Shown here piece by piece: positions 1 to 8,201 of a stretch of 64,000 nt of DNA. The translations under genes were made by a program, and so were the position numbers. Numbering within the stretch: position 1 is the first letter of the stretch; the number at the start of each line of letters is the position of its first letter. This stretch comes from Chitinophaga pinensis (GTDB taxonomy: Bacteria; Bacteroidota; Bacteroidia; Chitinophagales; Chitinophagaceae), in contig CAMDVD010000008.1 of NCBI GenBank assembly GCA_945878115.1, forward strand, positions 16,668 through 80,667. Direction: 5' to 3'. Under the pieces are notes generated by a model. It did no database searches, was not told where the DNA came from, and worked only from the letters and a program-made list of their open reading frames with translations.

Positions 1-3
1 TGC

Positions 4-528
4 TTATTTAGCAAGCAATTTATCTAAATCTTTAATACAGTCTTCGGCGCGTTGGTATTTACCAATGATAACACCATTAGCATCGATTAAAAAACATTGT
101 GGTACAAACATAACACCATATTCAGCAGCGGCTTTACTTTGCCATCCACCTAAATCGCTCATATGATAAGGCCATTCTAATTTGTCTTTTTCAATAGCTT
201 GAATCCAAGGTTCTGCATTTCTATCTAAAGAAACACTAACAATAGTGAAACCATTTTTCGCTTTCATGAATTTTTTAGCGCTGTATTTTTTATAAAATTC
301 AACTAAGCTAGGATTTGCTGCTCTGCAAGGTCCACACCAACTAGCCCAGAAATCAAGTAGAATAACTCTTTTGTCGTTAATCGTAGATAATTTTATTTTT
401 TCACCTTTAGGGTTATTGTATTCTAAGTCTGGCGCTTTTTGCCCTACTTCCATTTTTGTATTTTGGTATTGCGCATTCGCAAAGGAGAAACTCAACAAAG
501 CGATAAAAAGAAAGGTTATTTTTTTCAT
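4..528 (-). CDS. TlpA-like periplasmic thioredoxin-fold protein
   Basis: A 174-residue exported protein of the TlpA/ResA family, which reduces or exchanges disulfides in the periplasm, often for cytochrome c maturation or other exported proteins. Residues 1-19 form a signal peptide ending Ala-Asn-Ala before Gln20. The redox motif Trp-Cys-Gly-Pro-Cys places the cysteines at 65 and 68, and the cis-proline expected opposite them is Pro143 (Val-Pro-Gln). The domain is AhpC/TSA-like and complete. It stands alone, divergent from the lipid gene at 742, with its own -7 box at 551-558. The fold is certain; the physiological partner is not shown by the context. Confidence 0.9.
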   Translation of the reverse strand: MKKITFLFIALLSFSFANAQYQNTKMEVGQKAPDLEYNNPKGEKIKLSTINDKRVILLDFWASWCGPCRAANPSLVEFYKKYSAKKFMKAKNGFTIVSVSLDRNAEPWIQAIEKDKLEWPYHMSDLGGWQSKAAAEYGVMFVPQCFLIDANGVIIGKYQRAEDCIKDLDKLLAK

Positions 529-550
529 ATGAATTAATTAATTGAGAAAT

Positions 551-558
551 CAAATATA
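551..558 (-). promoter_or_regulatory. Bacteroidota -7 promoter box for the TlpA-like gene
   Basis: On the minus strand this reads TATATTTG, a full match to the Bacteroidota -7 consensus TAnnTTTG, 23 bases upstream of the start codon at 528. No clear -33 TTG was assigned. Confidence 0.6.
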
Positions 559-725
559 GTTTCTTTTTTGGAATTAGAGTTTTATGCAGCATTTGTTTTG
601 TTTAACGATTGTAAAATAAAATATAGGTACAAAATTGGTAAGTACCTATTTTAGAAGTGTTTTGTAACAGATAATAGGTTGCATGTTTACTATGGAAATG
701 CAGAAAGATTTTAGCAATAAAAATA

Positions 726-733
726 TATCTTTG
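726..733 (+). promoter_or_regulatory. Bacteroidota -7 promoter box for the GGGP synthase gene
   Basis: TATCTTTG, a full match to TAnnTTTG, ends 8 bases before the ATG at 742. The transcript would be almost leaderless. Confidence 0.65.
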
Positions 734-741
734 CCCCGAAC

Positions 742-1500
742 ATGGCAAACCTCAATGTATATCAAAGATTGCAACAATTGCGAAAGCAAGGCAAAAAAGC
801 ATTTGCAGTTTTGATAGATCCTGATAAAGTGAGTACTACTCAAATAAGTACCTTGGCTAAATTATGTAATGAAGCCAAAGTTGATTTTCTTTTTGTTGGT
901 GGAAGTTTAATGGTAACTCAGCATTTGGACGATATCATTCATACCTTTAAAAAGCATAGTGATATATCCGTTATTTTATTTCCAGGTAGTCCATCTCAAG
1001 TGAGTAAACAAGCTGATGCTTTATTTTATTTAACTTTAATATCCGGTCGTAATCCAGAGTTGTTGATAGGCGCACATGTAGTATCTGCACCAATGGTAAG
1101 GGCAAGCGGCTTGGAAATAATTTCGACAGGTTATATGGTAATAGATGGTGGAGCAGCTACAACGGTTTCGTATATGAGCCACAGTGCACCTATACCGCAC
1201 AATAAAGAAGATATTGCATTGTGTACTGCAATGGCGGGTGAAATGCAAGGCAAACATGTATTGTATATGGATGCAGGCAGTGGCGCAATAAGACCTATTA
1301 GTGAAAGCATGATACATCGAGTAGCATCGCAAACCAATATTCCATTAATAATAGGTGGTGGTATAACCGATGCAGAAAAAGCATATCTTAATTGTAAAGC
1401 CGGTGCAGATGTAATTGTAGTTGGTAATGCAATAGAGAAAGATGCAAGCTTAATAAAAGAAATAGCACAAGCTGTACATGGATGTAGTGTAGAGGCTTAG
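742..1500 (+). CDS. Geranylgeranylglyceryl phosphate synthase (PcrB/GGGPS family)
   Basis: A 252-residue TIM-barrel prenyltransferase that joins glycerol-1-phosphate to a polyprenyl diphosphate through an ether bond. The family is archaeal, but Bacteroidota carry group II homologues. Diagnostic stretches are the N-terminal Leu-Ile-Asp-Pro-Asp-Lys (residues 25-30), Phe-Val-Gly-Gly-Ser (about 51-55), Phe-Pro-Gly-Ser near 77-80, Tyr-Met-Asp-Ala-Gly-Ser-Gly-Ala (about 173-180) and the phosphate-binding Ile-Ile-Gly-Gly-Gly-Ile (about 199-204). No partner ether-lipid enzyme such as DGGGP synthase is adjacent; the UbiA-type gene at 22873 looks like the menaquinone type instead. Its start is supported by the -7 box at 726-733. 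Confidence 0.9.
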   Translation: MANLNVYQRLQQLRKQGKKAFAVLIDPDKVSTTQISTLAKLCNEAKVDFLFVGGSLMVTQHLDDIIHTFKKHSDISVILFPGSPSQVSKQADALFYLTLISGRNPELLIGAHVVSAPMVRASGLEIISTGYMVIDGGAATTVSYMSHSAPIPHNKEDIALCTAMAGEMQGKHVLYMDAGSGAIRPISESMIHRVASQTNIPLIIGGGITDAEKAYLNCKAGADVIVVGNAIEKDASLIKEIAQAVHGCSVEA

Positions 1501-1581
1501 GTGGGATTTTTTATTGTTGTTGGCAAAAGATGATGAAAATAAATTTCCTATAATAACTACCTTTCCCCAATCCAATATTTA

Positions 1582-1641
1582 CTATTTCACCCCAAAAGGA
1601 ATAAACAATTTTACACACCTATTTCGGCCCATATCAAATAC
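1582..1641 (-). pseudogene. Remnant of a TonB-dependent receptor C-terminus
   Basis: Bases 1584-1641 match 2391-2448, the 3' end of the intact TonB receptor gene, at 53 of 58 positions. On the minus strand the remnant still reads Val-Phe-Asp-Met-Gly-Arg-Asn and ends Ile-Pro-Phe-Gly-Val-Lys followed by TAG, the same ending as the intact receptor. Immediately upstream in frame is a TAA and the similarity stops. The rest of the 1501-1840 gap shows nothing else I recognise apart from the promoter at 1813-1820. Confidence 0.75.
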
Positions 1642-1812
1642 TTAGATAATATTAGATTTCCAATCCAAGGCTATTAAAGATTATTTGCTGCTTAGATATT
1701 CCTGAAAAATATTGTACACTTCTAAAACTATTTTAAGGCCTAATATGTTGGCAACCTTATTTACCTCCAGCGAACTAAAAAACTATACCTTTAGAATGCA
1801 GCAATAAATTTT

Positions 1813-1820
1813 TATCTTTG
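1813..1820 (+). promoter_or_regulatory. -7 promoter box for the DUF433/DUF5615 pair
   Basis: TATCTTTG, a full match to TAnnTTTG, 20 bases upstream of the ATG at 1841. Confidence 0.6.
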
Positions 1821-1840
1821 AAATTGTAAATTGAAAAATC

Positions 1841-2074
1841 ATGAAAGATCAAATTATTAATATCGATTCCGAAATTCTAGGTGGAACACCGGTATTTTAT
1901 GGAACACGAGTGCCAATCAAGAACTTATTTGATTATCTAGAATCTGGTGAATCCATAGATTTTTTCCTTGATGACTTTAGCGGTGTACAGAAAGAACAAG
2001 TAATTAAACTTTTAGAGATGTCGAAAAACCTTATTGAATCATCTGCAAATATTTTACATGAAAATTTTGCTTGA
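1841..2074 (+). CDS. DUF433 antitoxin-like protein
   Basis: A 77-residue protein of the DUF433 family, a helix-turn-helix-like antitoxin usually paired with a PIN-like toxin. The family signature is visible: Ile-Leu-Gly-Gly-Thr-Pro-Val-Phe-Tyr-Gly-Thr-Arg-Val-Pro (about residues 12-25), followed by the Leu-Phe-Asp-Tyr-Leu-Glu helix and an acidic stretch (Phe-Leu-Asp-Asp-Phe). The 3' end overlaps the toxin gene by 17 bases, implying translational coupling. By analogy it neutralises the toxin and autoregulates the promoter at 1813-1820. The pair lies between the remnant at 1582-1641 and the intact receptor gene, so it may have arrived as a mobile module. Confidence 0.85.
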   Translation: MKDQIINIDSEILGGTPVFYGTRVPIKNLFDYLESGESIDFFLDDFSGVQKEQVIKLLEMSKNLIESSANILHENFA

Positions 2075-2384
2075 TGAATGTGTTACAAAACATTTAAAAC
2101 CGTTTTTATTAAACCATGAAGTATTTACAGTTCGAGAAATGGATTGGAGCGGGTTAAAAAATGGAAAATTAATGGCGCAATGCGTAGAAAATAATTTCGA
2201 AATTCTATTAACTATAGATAAAAATTTACAGTACCAACAAAATCTTGAAAAGTATCCTTTAACGATAGTCATACTAAATTGCCCTTCAAGTAAAATAGAA
2301 GACCTTAAAGAGTTTGTTCCAATATTTTTAGCTAAAACTTCAAGTTTGGATAAACATAAAGCTTATATAATAAATAATGATTGA
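2058..2384 (+). CDS. DUF5615 PIN-like toxin
   Basis: A 108-residue protein of the DUF5615 PIN-like family, the usual partner of DUF433 proteins and inferred to be an RNase toxin. The acidic signature is present: Leu-Leu-Asp-Glu at residues 3-6 and a Leu-Thr-Ile-Asp-Lys-Asn stretch near residues 53-58, matching the family's metal-binding carboxylates. I chose the ATG at 2058 over an upstream start at 2034 because homologues begin Met-Lys-Ile-Leu-Leu-Asp-Glu and the upstream version would extend deep into the antitoxin gene. Its stop is 4 bases before the convergent receptor gene ends. Confidence 0.8.
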   Translation: MKILLDECVTKHLKPFLLNHEVFTVREMDWSGLKNGKLMAQCVENNFEILLTIDKNLQYQQNLEKYPLTIVILNCPSSKIEDLKEFVPIFLAKTSSLDKHKAYIINND

Positions 2385-2388
2385 AACA

Positions 2389-4773
2389 TTATTTCACCCC
2401 AAAAGGAATAAGCAATTTCACACTCATATTTCGTCCCATATCAAATACGCCTAAACGGCCGGTACTAAAATTTTCGGGTACATATTTTAGTCGGCTTAAA
2501 TGGTTTTGATAGGCAGTATTCAATACATTATTTACAGCAATATGTAATGAACAGGATGTATGTTTTTTATACAAAATAGAACTACCAATTCCAACATTTA
2601 ATAAAGAGTAACCTTTGCTTGCCGTTTCTGTTTGGTAGGCAGAGAAGATATTTTTTTGTGCTGCAAAAATATTCCATTCGGCTTTTGCATAAGCATCTTT
2701 TAGTTTGTGATTGATGGTTTTAAAATTCCAACGAACATCTACATTCCAAAGCAGTGGCGGTATAGATGGTAAGTAATGTAAACTGTCGCCTGTAAAAGTA
2801 GTAATGCCACGTACATAGCTAATCGTGTTTTCGATATGCAAGCCGTCCAACGGATGTGGATGGATGTCCATAGAAAATTCAGCGCCCGTAAGTATAGCAT
2901 CGGTTTTGTCGTAATAAAATGCACTTAGTTTATTGTCGTTATTTTCTGTTGGAATAGAATCATTGCCAATGGCATTTTTTAGTTTGCGAATGAAAATAAA
3001 ATCATGAATATAATTGGCAAATACATTGGCAGTGATAGACACATGACTTCCATCATACTGGTAACCTAAATCGGCTTCAAAACTATTTTCGGAAGTACTG
3101 TTTGCATTGCCATATTCATAGCGCAAAGTACCTTCATGTACGCCATTGAGTGAAAGCTCGGCAATATTCGGATTACGAAAACCTTTACCCAAATTGAATC
3201 TAAAAGTATGATTGGCATTGGCTGCATAAGCAAGACCGATGCTCGCAGATACACCAATATAATTTTCAGATATTGGCTTAAATAAGTTGTAATTATTTAT
3301 CCATTTTTCGTCGGCATGTAAGGATTGAAAGTCAATACGAGCACCCGCATTGAAAGTTAGCTTTTCGCTGATTTCTTTTTTGCCATACAGAAAAATGCCG
3401 CTACTGAATAAAGTATAATCCGGTATTAAAAATTCAATACCTGTATTTTTATTTTGTTGTTGCATACCACCAATGCCCAGGCTGATATTCCATTTATGCA
3501 TAAGAGGAAAATGATATTTGATGTCGTAAGAAAATGTATGTAAATCCAAATCAAGACCAGCTTGCGTAGGCTTCAGTTCATCACCAAACTCACTTCTTCG
3601 GCTATTTTGAAAACCTAATATAATTTGCAGCAAGGCATCATGTCGTAAATTAAATGCATTATCTAGAACCACTTTCGTATGTATAATATGTTGATGCGGC
3701 GTTGCATTTGTATAGCTTTTAAAATCTGCGCTATTAGCAAGTTCTTCGCTTGAAGTGCTATCATTTAGTTTCACTAATTTAATAAAATTTCCAAGAGAAT
3801 CTCTATCGCCTTCTACCAAGCCAAGGGTTTGATTAAATGAACTTATACTTAGATGCGTGTGCCCCCATTTTTTGGAAAAACCTATACGAGCATACAAATC
3901 ATTTTCTTTAAATCGAGAATTAAATACATAGCCATCGTATTTATTTTGATAGTCGCTAGCTTGCTTGTGTGTAGCTCCAATATTCCAAATAAAACCATGC
4001 TGGTTGCCAGCAATATGACCACCTATATTTATCATTCTATTATTGCTTTGGTAGTTGGCATTTATTTTTCCAGAAATAGAATTTGCGGCAGCAATACTTG
4101 GCGATTGAATATTGATAACGCCAGCTATACCATCGCTACCATATAACAGGGAAGCAGGACCTTTTAGTACTTCAATTCTGCCCGCAGTATTTTCGTCTAC
4201 TTCAATACCATGCTCATCGCCCCATTGCTGACCCTCTTGCCGAATACCATTGCTCATCACTATTATTCTGTTATAGCCCAAGCCACGAATAATGGGTTTT
4301 GAAATAGCAGGCCCAGTGTTTATACTACTTACCCCAGCCACTTTAGCTACAGCTTGTATAAGATTGGTATTGGCTTGTTCCACTAAGTCTTCCGTATGAA
4401 TGACATTGACAGGAAGCGATGATTTTTTGATGGCAGTAGCTTTGCTTTGACCAGTTATAATCACTTCCTTTTGTTCAATAACCGATGTAGAAAGTACGAT
4501 ATTGTACAGGGTAGATCCTTGAATATTTATTTCTTTTAAAAAAGTTTGATAACCAATATAATGGCATTCTATTAAGTGTTTGCCAGTAGCGGTAGTATTG
4601 ATTTCATAAGCACCGTCTATATTACTCACTGCCCCTATTTTTAAATCAGGTATGGAAATAGTAGCACCAATAATTGGGTTGCCTTGTTGATCGTGAACGC
4701 TGCCATGTAGGCTGTTTTGCGCCATGGCTTGCATGGATATGCAGTATATAATCGTAAACAGAATTTGTTTCAT
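2389..4773 (-). CDS. TonB-dependent outer-membrane receptor, probably metal-related
   Basis: A 794-residue TonB-dependent receptor. A signal peptide (residues 1-18, ending Ala-Met-Ala-Gln) is followed by a carboxypeptidase-regulatory-like domain (about 20-105), the plug (about 115-230, with the typical Arg-Ile-Glu-Val-Leu-Lys-Gly-Pro) and a 22-strand-type barrel. The C-terminus ends Pro-Phe-Gly-Val-Lys rather than in aromatic Phe. The plug motif Arg-Gln-Glu-Gly-Gln-Gln-Trp-Gly-Asp-Glu-His-Gly is typical of ZnuD-like or other metal receptors. The His-rich protein encoded upstream supports a metal substrate. The substrate is inferred, not shown. The two genes probably share the promoter at 5256-5263. 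Confidence 0.88.
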   Translation of the reverse strand: MKQILFTIIYCISMQAMAQNSLHGSVHDQQGNPIIGATISIPDLKIGAVSNIDGAYEINTTATGKHLIECHYIGYQTFLKEINIQGSTLYNIVLSTSVIEQKEVIITGQSKATAIKKSSLPVNVIHTEDLVEQANTNLIQAVAKVAGVSSINTGPAISKPIIRGLGYNRIIVMSNGIRQEGQQWGDEHGIEVDENTAGRIEVLKGPASLLYGSDGIAGVINIQSPSIAAANSISGKINANYQSNNRMINIGGHIAGNQHGFIWNIGATHKQASDYQNKYDGYVFNSRFKENDLYARIGFSKKWGHTHLSISSFNQTLGLVEGDRDSLGNFIKLVKLNDSTSSEELANSADFKSYTNATPHQHIIHTKVVLDNAFNLRHDALLQIILGFQNSRRSEFGDELKPTQAGLDLDLHTFSYDIKYHFPLMHKWNISLGIGGMQQQNKNTGIEFLIPDYTLFSSGIFLYGKKEISEKLTFNAGARIDFQSLHADEKWINNYNLFKPISENYIGVSASIGLAYAANANHTFRFNLGKGFRNPNIAELSLNGVHEGTLRYEYGNANSTSENSFEADLGYQYDGSHVSITANVFANYIHDFIFIRKLKNAIGNDSIPTENNDNKLSAFYYDKTDAILTGAEFSMDIHPHPLDGLHIENTISYVRGITTFTGDSLHYLPSIPPLLWNVDVRWNFKTINHKLKDAYAKAEWNIFAAQKNIFSAYQTETASKGYSLLNVGIGSSILYKKHTSCSLHIAVNNVLNTAYQNHLSRLKYVPENFSTGRLGVFDMGRNMSVKLLIPFGVK

Positions 4774-4807
4774 GTGTTTAATTTTTTTGAAAAATGAAAT
4801 AATACCA

Positions 4808-4843
4808 GTAGCATATATTTTTTTAACCTAAAAAATTCGCTAC
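4808..4843. repeat. Dispersed GTAGC hairpin, copy 1
   Basis: A 36-bp imperfect palindrome with outer arms GTAGC/GCTAC and a core of a T-run facing an A-run. It lies between the His-rich gene and the receptor gene. The same architecture occurs twice in tandem at 55235-55317. A shared flank (GCTAC, A or G, GTAT) after the right arm supports common origin with the copy ending at 55317. Confidence 0.6.
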
Positions 4844-4905
4844 GGTATAAACAGAAGCCATAAGGATAGCTATGTTCTGTAATAAAATACAGGATAAAAA
4901 AAGGA

Positions 4906-5247
4906 TTATGAAAAAACGGGAGGTCCTCGAAGCGCAGTTATACTGGCATTATTTGCGGGCAAAAACGGGGTACTATATGTTGAAATAGTTTTTGAAAAAT
5001 AAATGCCAATAGGTTTAGCTGTAAAGCAAACTAAGGAATAAGAAATAAAATGTTGCTCTTGTTCGTATTTCAATAATTCGCAATGGTGGTGCTCTTTATC
5101 AATTTGCAATCCATCCTTTACATTCAAATGCACATGCACCGTATCATGGTGATGCATAAAACCATGGTAAATTTCTTTAGGTATGATGTATAAAGTAAAA
5201 ATACACAGCAAACAAAAAGACAGGATATTACGTAAACGAGGGGTCAT
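4906..5247 (-). CDS. Small His-rich membrane-anchored protein, possible metal binder
   Basis: A 113-residue protein with one N-terminal hydrophobic segment (about residues 7-23, signal anchor or signal peptide). It is followed by a histidine-rich stretch containing His-His-His-Asp, His-Val-His and a second His-His-His-Cys cluster. I do not recognise a named family. Small His-rich exported proteins commonly precede TonB receptors for transition metals in Bacteroidota, so a role in capturing or sensing a divalent metal is a reasonable inference. It is 132 bp upstream of the receptor gene on the same strand, with a -7 box at 5256-5263. Confidence 0.65.
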   Translation of the reverse strand: MTPRLRNILSFCLLCIFTLYIIPKEIYHGFMHHHDTVHVHLNVKDGLQIDKEHHHCELLKYEQEQHFISYSLVCFTAKPIGIYFSKTISTYSTPFLPANNASITALRGPPVFS

Positions 5248-5255
5248 TGAGGAAG

Positions 5256-5263
5256 CAAATATA
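5256..5263 (-). promoter_or_regulatory. -7 promoter box for the His-rich gene and receptor
   Basis: TATATTTG on the minus strand, a full match to TAnnTTTG, 9 bases before the start at 5247. The remaining intergenic stretch to 5609 is AT-rich. It must hold the forward promoter of the exopolysaccharide-type operon, but I could not identify a convincing -7 box for it. Confidence 0.6.
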
Positions 5264-5609
5264 AATGTAATTTCTTTGGCCTGTCATTCAATTATTAAGA
5301 TATATAGTGGTTAATAAACAAGGAGTAATAGAGTTTAGGAAATGATATGTCTTCATGTAAATGAATTTTATAAAAACTTTAATCAGTTTCATGGCATCTT
5401 CATTTTTCCACAGAAGGAGTAAAATGACGGTGTATATACTAAAAATAATAGACAATCAACTATATATAAACAAGTTATTCATATTAAATGATTTTATATA
5501 GAAAATTATTTCTATTTTAGCGCTGTTGAAAAAAATGAGCAAAATTCTTAAACTAAAACTTAAAAATTTCACTGTTGTTTCATTTTAAAACACGTGATAC
5601 ATTAAGCCC

Positions 5610-6752
5610 ATGAGACTTTTATCTTTTATAGACTTTTTATATTCATACTACGCTCGTGTAACGTCTTTTCCGCTTATTATACAAATTTGTATCATATTCA
5701 TATTTGGATGTATCTTGTTGTTTTCTTTGTTTTTATCCTTGATGTCCTTTATACGTGTAAAATATAATAGACAGCAATACTTGGAAGATAAATATATACC
5801 GATCATTGATGAACTTATTTTGAAATATTTATTTGAAAGCACGAGGGAATATACACTAGTAGAGATATATGATGATTTTTATCAAAGCTTGGGTAACCTT
5901 AAAAAGGAAAACTTGAATTTGATTATCCAAAGGCTTATTCAGTGTAAAAGGAATTTTGACCTTTCATTTAATGAACCATTTAATAGATTGATGACTGCAT
6001 TAGGGATAGAAGGACATATTGAAAAGAAATTTAACTTTTCGAATTCCTATGAAAAAATGAAGGGTATTCAAGAATTATCTTCATTGGCAATCACTGCGGC
6101 GGAATCCAATATATTCCCATTTACCTATAGTGGTAATTTCAATATCAGAAAGGAAGCACGTAACTCCTATTTACGTTTAAGTAAAAATGATCCATTTAAA
6201 TTTTTTGAAGAAACCACTGAAGAATTGAATGCTTGGGATCAAATTAATTTATTGAAACATTTGGCGAATTTTGAAAATAAAACAATTCCCAATTTCAGTA
6301 AATGAATATCTTATTCTACGAATGATTCAGTAGTTCAATTTTCGATTCGTATGTGTTCGTATTTTAAACAACATGAAAGTATACCCGCATTGACAAAATT
6401 TTTAGCAACGTCTAAACATGTGCTTCGGGCCGATGCAATCAAGGCATTGGGTGAACTAAAAGCGATAGAAACGGAAGGATTGTTAAAAGACATGTATATC
6501 AATCAACCTGATATTTGTCAATCCGCTATTGTGGTAGCCATTGGGGAATTTAGAACAGGTAAATCATTACAGTTTTTAAAAGATGCATTTGATTCGGCGA
6601 TTAACTCGGAGGTAAAGAAAATTGCCGCAACTGCTTTATACAATTATGGTATGGATGGAAAGTTAGCTTTTCAAGAAATTATGATTAACAGTGATATTTT
6701 TTCTGCATTGATTTTGCAACATATTGCAAACCCATTAATAAAATTCAAGTAG
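5610..6752 (+). pseudogene. HEAT-repeat membrane protein gene interrupted by one in-frame TGA
   Basis: A frame of 380 sense codons plus one stop: a transmembrane segment at about residues 20-48, a cytoplasmic helical region, then HEAT-like repeats (Ala-Asp-Ala-Ile-Lys-Ala-Leu-Gly-Glu-Leu and Lys-Lys-Ile-Ala-Ala-Thr-Ala-Leu motifs). A single TGA at 6303-6305 splits it into 231 residues and 148 residues. The frame stays open without shift on both sides, and the 15 codons between the TGA and the next ATG (6351) encode sensible sequence. The GT2 gene starts 4 bases after the final stop, so this is the first gene of the operon. HEAT-repeat proteins often accompany membrane glycosyltransferases in Bacteroidota; the role here is probably scaffolding. 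It could be a recent nonsense mutation, two-piece translation from 6351, or a base error. Confidence 0.7.
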
Positions 6753-6756
6753 AAAA

Positions 6757-8199
6757 ATGATAGATCAAATCAGAACCTTCTATGAGTATTTCATTTTTTT
6801 CTATGCAACATCACTGTTTCTTAGCTATATTATTTTGGCTGTTTTGTCTTTCATCGCCATTTCAAAATATAAAGGTTATAATTCAGATCTAGATGATAAT
6901 ACTTTAATGGCATCGCCGCTAACACCTGGTATATCAGTGGTTGCGCCTGCGTTCAATGAAGGGGTTACTATCATATCCAATGTACGTTCGTTGTTGACCT
7001 TAAATTATCCGTTATTCGAAGTAATCATTATCAATGATGGTAGTAAAGACGATACCTTGCAAAAGTTGATTGATGAATTTCAATTGGTAGAAACGGAATT
7101 TGCCTACAATGAGAAAATCAAAACCAAACCAGTAAAAAGAATTTTTAAATCTATTAATCCGGCGTTTAATATCTTAACCGTCGTAGATAAAGAAAATGGT
7201 GGTACAAAAGCGGATGCCTCTAATGCAGGTATAAATGCGTCCTCATTTCCTTACTATTTATGTACAGATGTGGATTGTATTTTGGATAGAAATACTTTAT
7301 TGAAATTGATTAAACCTATTTTAAATAGTACTAAAAAGGTAATTGCCGTAGGTGCCGTTTTGCGGATGTCTAATAGTTGTGATATTAATGAAGGAATAAT
7401 CACTCGAGTACGTCCTCCACGAGGATTGATTGCTCGTTTTCAAGAAATGGAATATATCCGAGCTTATTTGCATAGTAAAATGGGCTGGTCACTTGTAAAT
7501 TGTGTACCCAATATATCTGGTGGATTAGGTTTATTTGATAAGGAAGTTTCTGTAAATGCAGGTGGATATGATCCGTTGTCGCATGCTGAGGATATGGATT
7601 TGATTACGCGGATGATTGCGTATATGATTAATAATAATTCGAAATATGCTTTATCTTATATACCATTATCTTGTTGTTGGACGGAAGGGCCTCCCAACGT
7701 GCAAATATTGTATAGACAAAGAACGAGATGGGGACGAGGATTGATGCAATTGTTTTTTGTACATCGAAAAATATTATTCAATCGAAAATATAAAAGACTA
7801 GGATTAGTGGTATTTCCTTATGCATTTGTATATGAGTTATTGGCACCAATCATTGAGGCCTTGGGATGGATTTTCTTTATTTATCTTGTCATCACCAATC
7901 AAGTGAATTGGAGTATGGCAGTTATTATTCTTATTTATTCGTATACATTTTCTGTCATGGTTTCTACTATGGTAATTTTATGGGATCAAATAACCTTCAA
8001 ATATTATAAAACCTTTCGAGAGGTGATGTCATTGGTTTTACTTACTTTTTTAGAATCATTTATTTATCACCCGCTCATCATGTACTTTGCAATTCGAGGA
8101 TATATTTCTTTCTTTACACAGAAAAAATTTCAGTGGGGCTCTATGACCCGCCAAGGATTTGAATCTAAAGATGCATTAACACCAAAAGTGACTGCCTAA
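6757..8199 (+). CDS. Processive family 2 glycosyltransferase (PgaC/hyaluronan-synthase type)
   Basis: A 480-residue inner-membrane polysaccharide synthase. The N-terminal membrane segment covers about residues 12-36. The GT2 domain shows Asn-Asp-Gly-Ser (93-96), the Asp-Val-Asp metal motif (171-173), Glu-Asp (278-279) and the processive acceptor motif Gln-Arg-Thr-Arg-Trp (321-325). Three to four membrane helices follow from about residue 350. This layout is that of synthases that polymerise and extrude a beta-linked sugar such as poly-N-acetylglucosamine. Its start lies 4 bases after the HEAT gene and its stop 2 bases before the TPR/barrel gene, so it is co-transcribed with them. The sugar polymerised is inferred only. 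Confidence 0.88.
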   Translation: MIDQIRTFYEYFIFFYATSLFLSYIILAVLSFIAISKYKGYNSDLDDNTLMASPLTPGISVVAPAFNEGVTIISNVRSLLTLNYPLFEVIIINDGSKDDTLQKLIDEFQLVETEFAYNEKIKTKPVKRIFKSINPAFNILTVVDKENGGTKADASNAGINASSFPYYLCTDVDCILDRNTLLKLIKPILNSTKKVIAVGAVLRMSNSCDINEGIITRVRPPRGLIARFQEMEYIRAYLHSKMGWSLVNCVPNISGGLGLFDKEVSVNAGGYDPLSHAEDMDLITRMIAYMINNNSKYALSYIPLSCCWTEGPPNVQILYRQRTRWGRGLMQLFFVHRKILFNRKYKRLGLVVFPYAFVYELLAPIIEALGWIFFIYLVITNQVNWSMAVIILIYSYTFSVMVSTMVILWDQITFKYYKTFREVMSLVLLTFLESFIYHPLIMYFAIRGYISFFTQKKFQWGSMTRQGFESKDALTPKVTA

Positions 8200-8201
8200 A
8201 T

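Noticed and set aside
1131..1337. Open frame on the minus strand inside the GGGP synthase gene
   Set aside because: It overlaps a clearly conserved gene and its translation has no protein-like character or start signal.
6303..6305. TGA read as selenocysteine
   Set aside because: No stem-loop of SECIS type was evident just downstream, no selenoprotein family matches, and HEAT proteins have no redox role.
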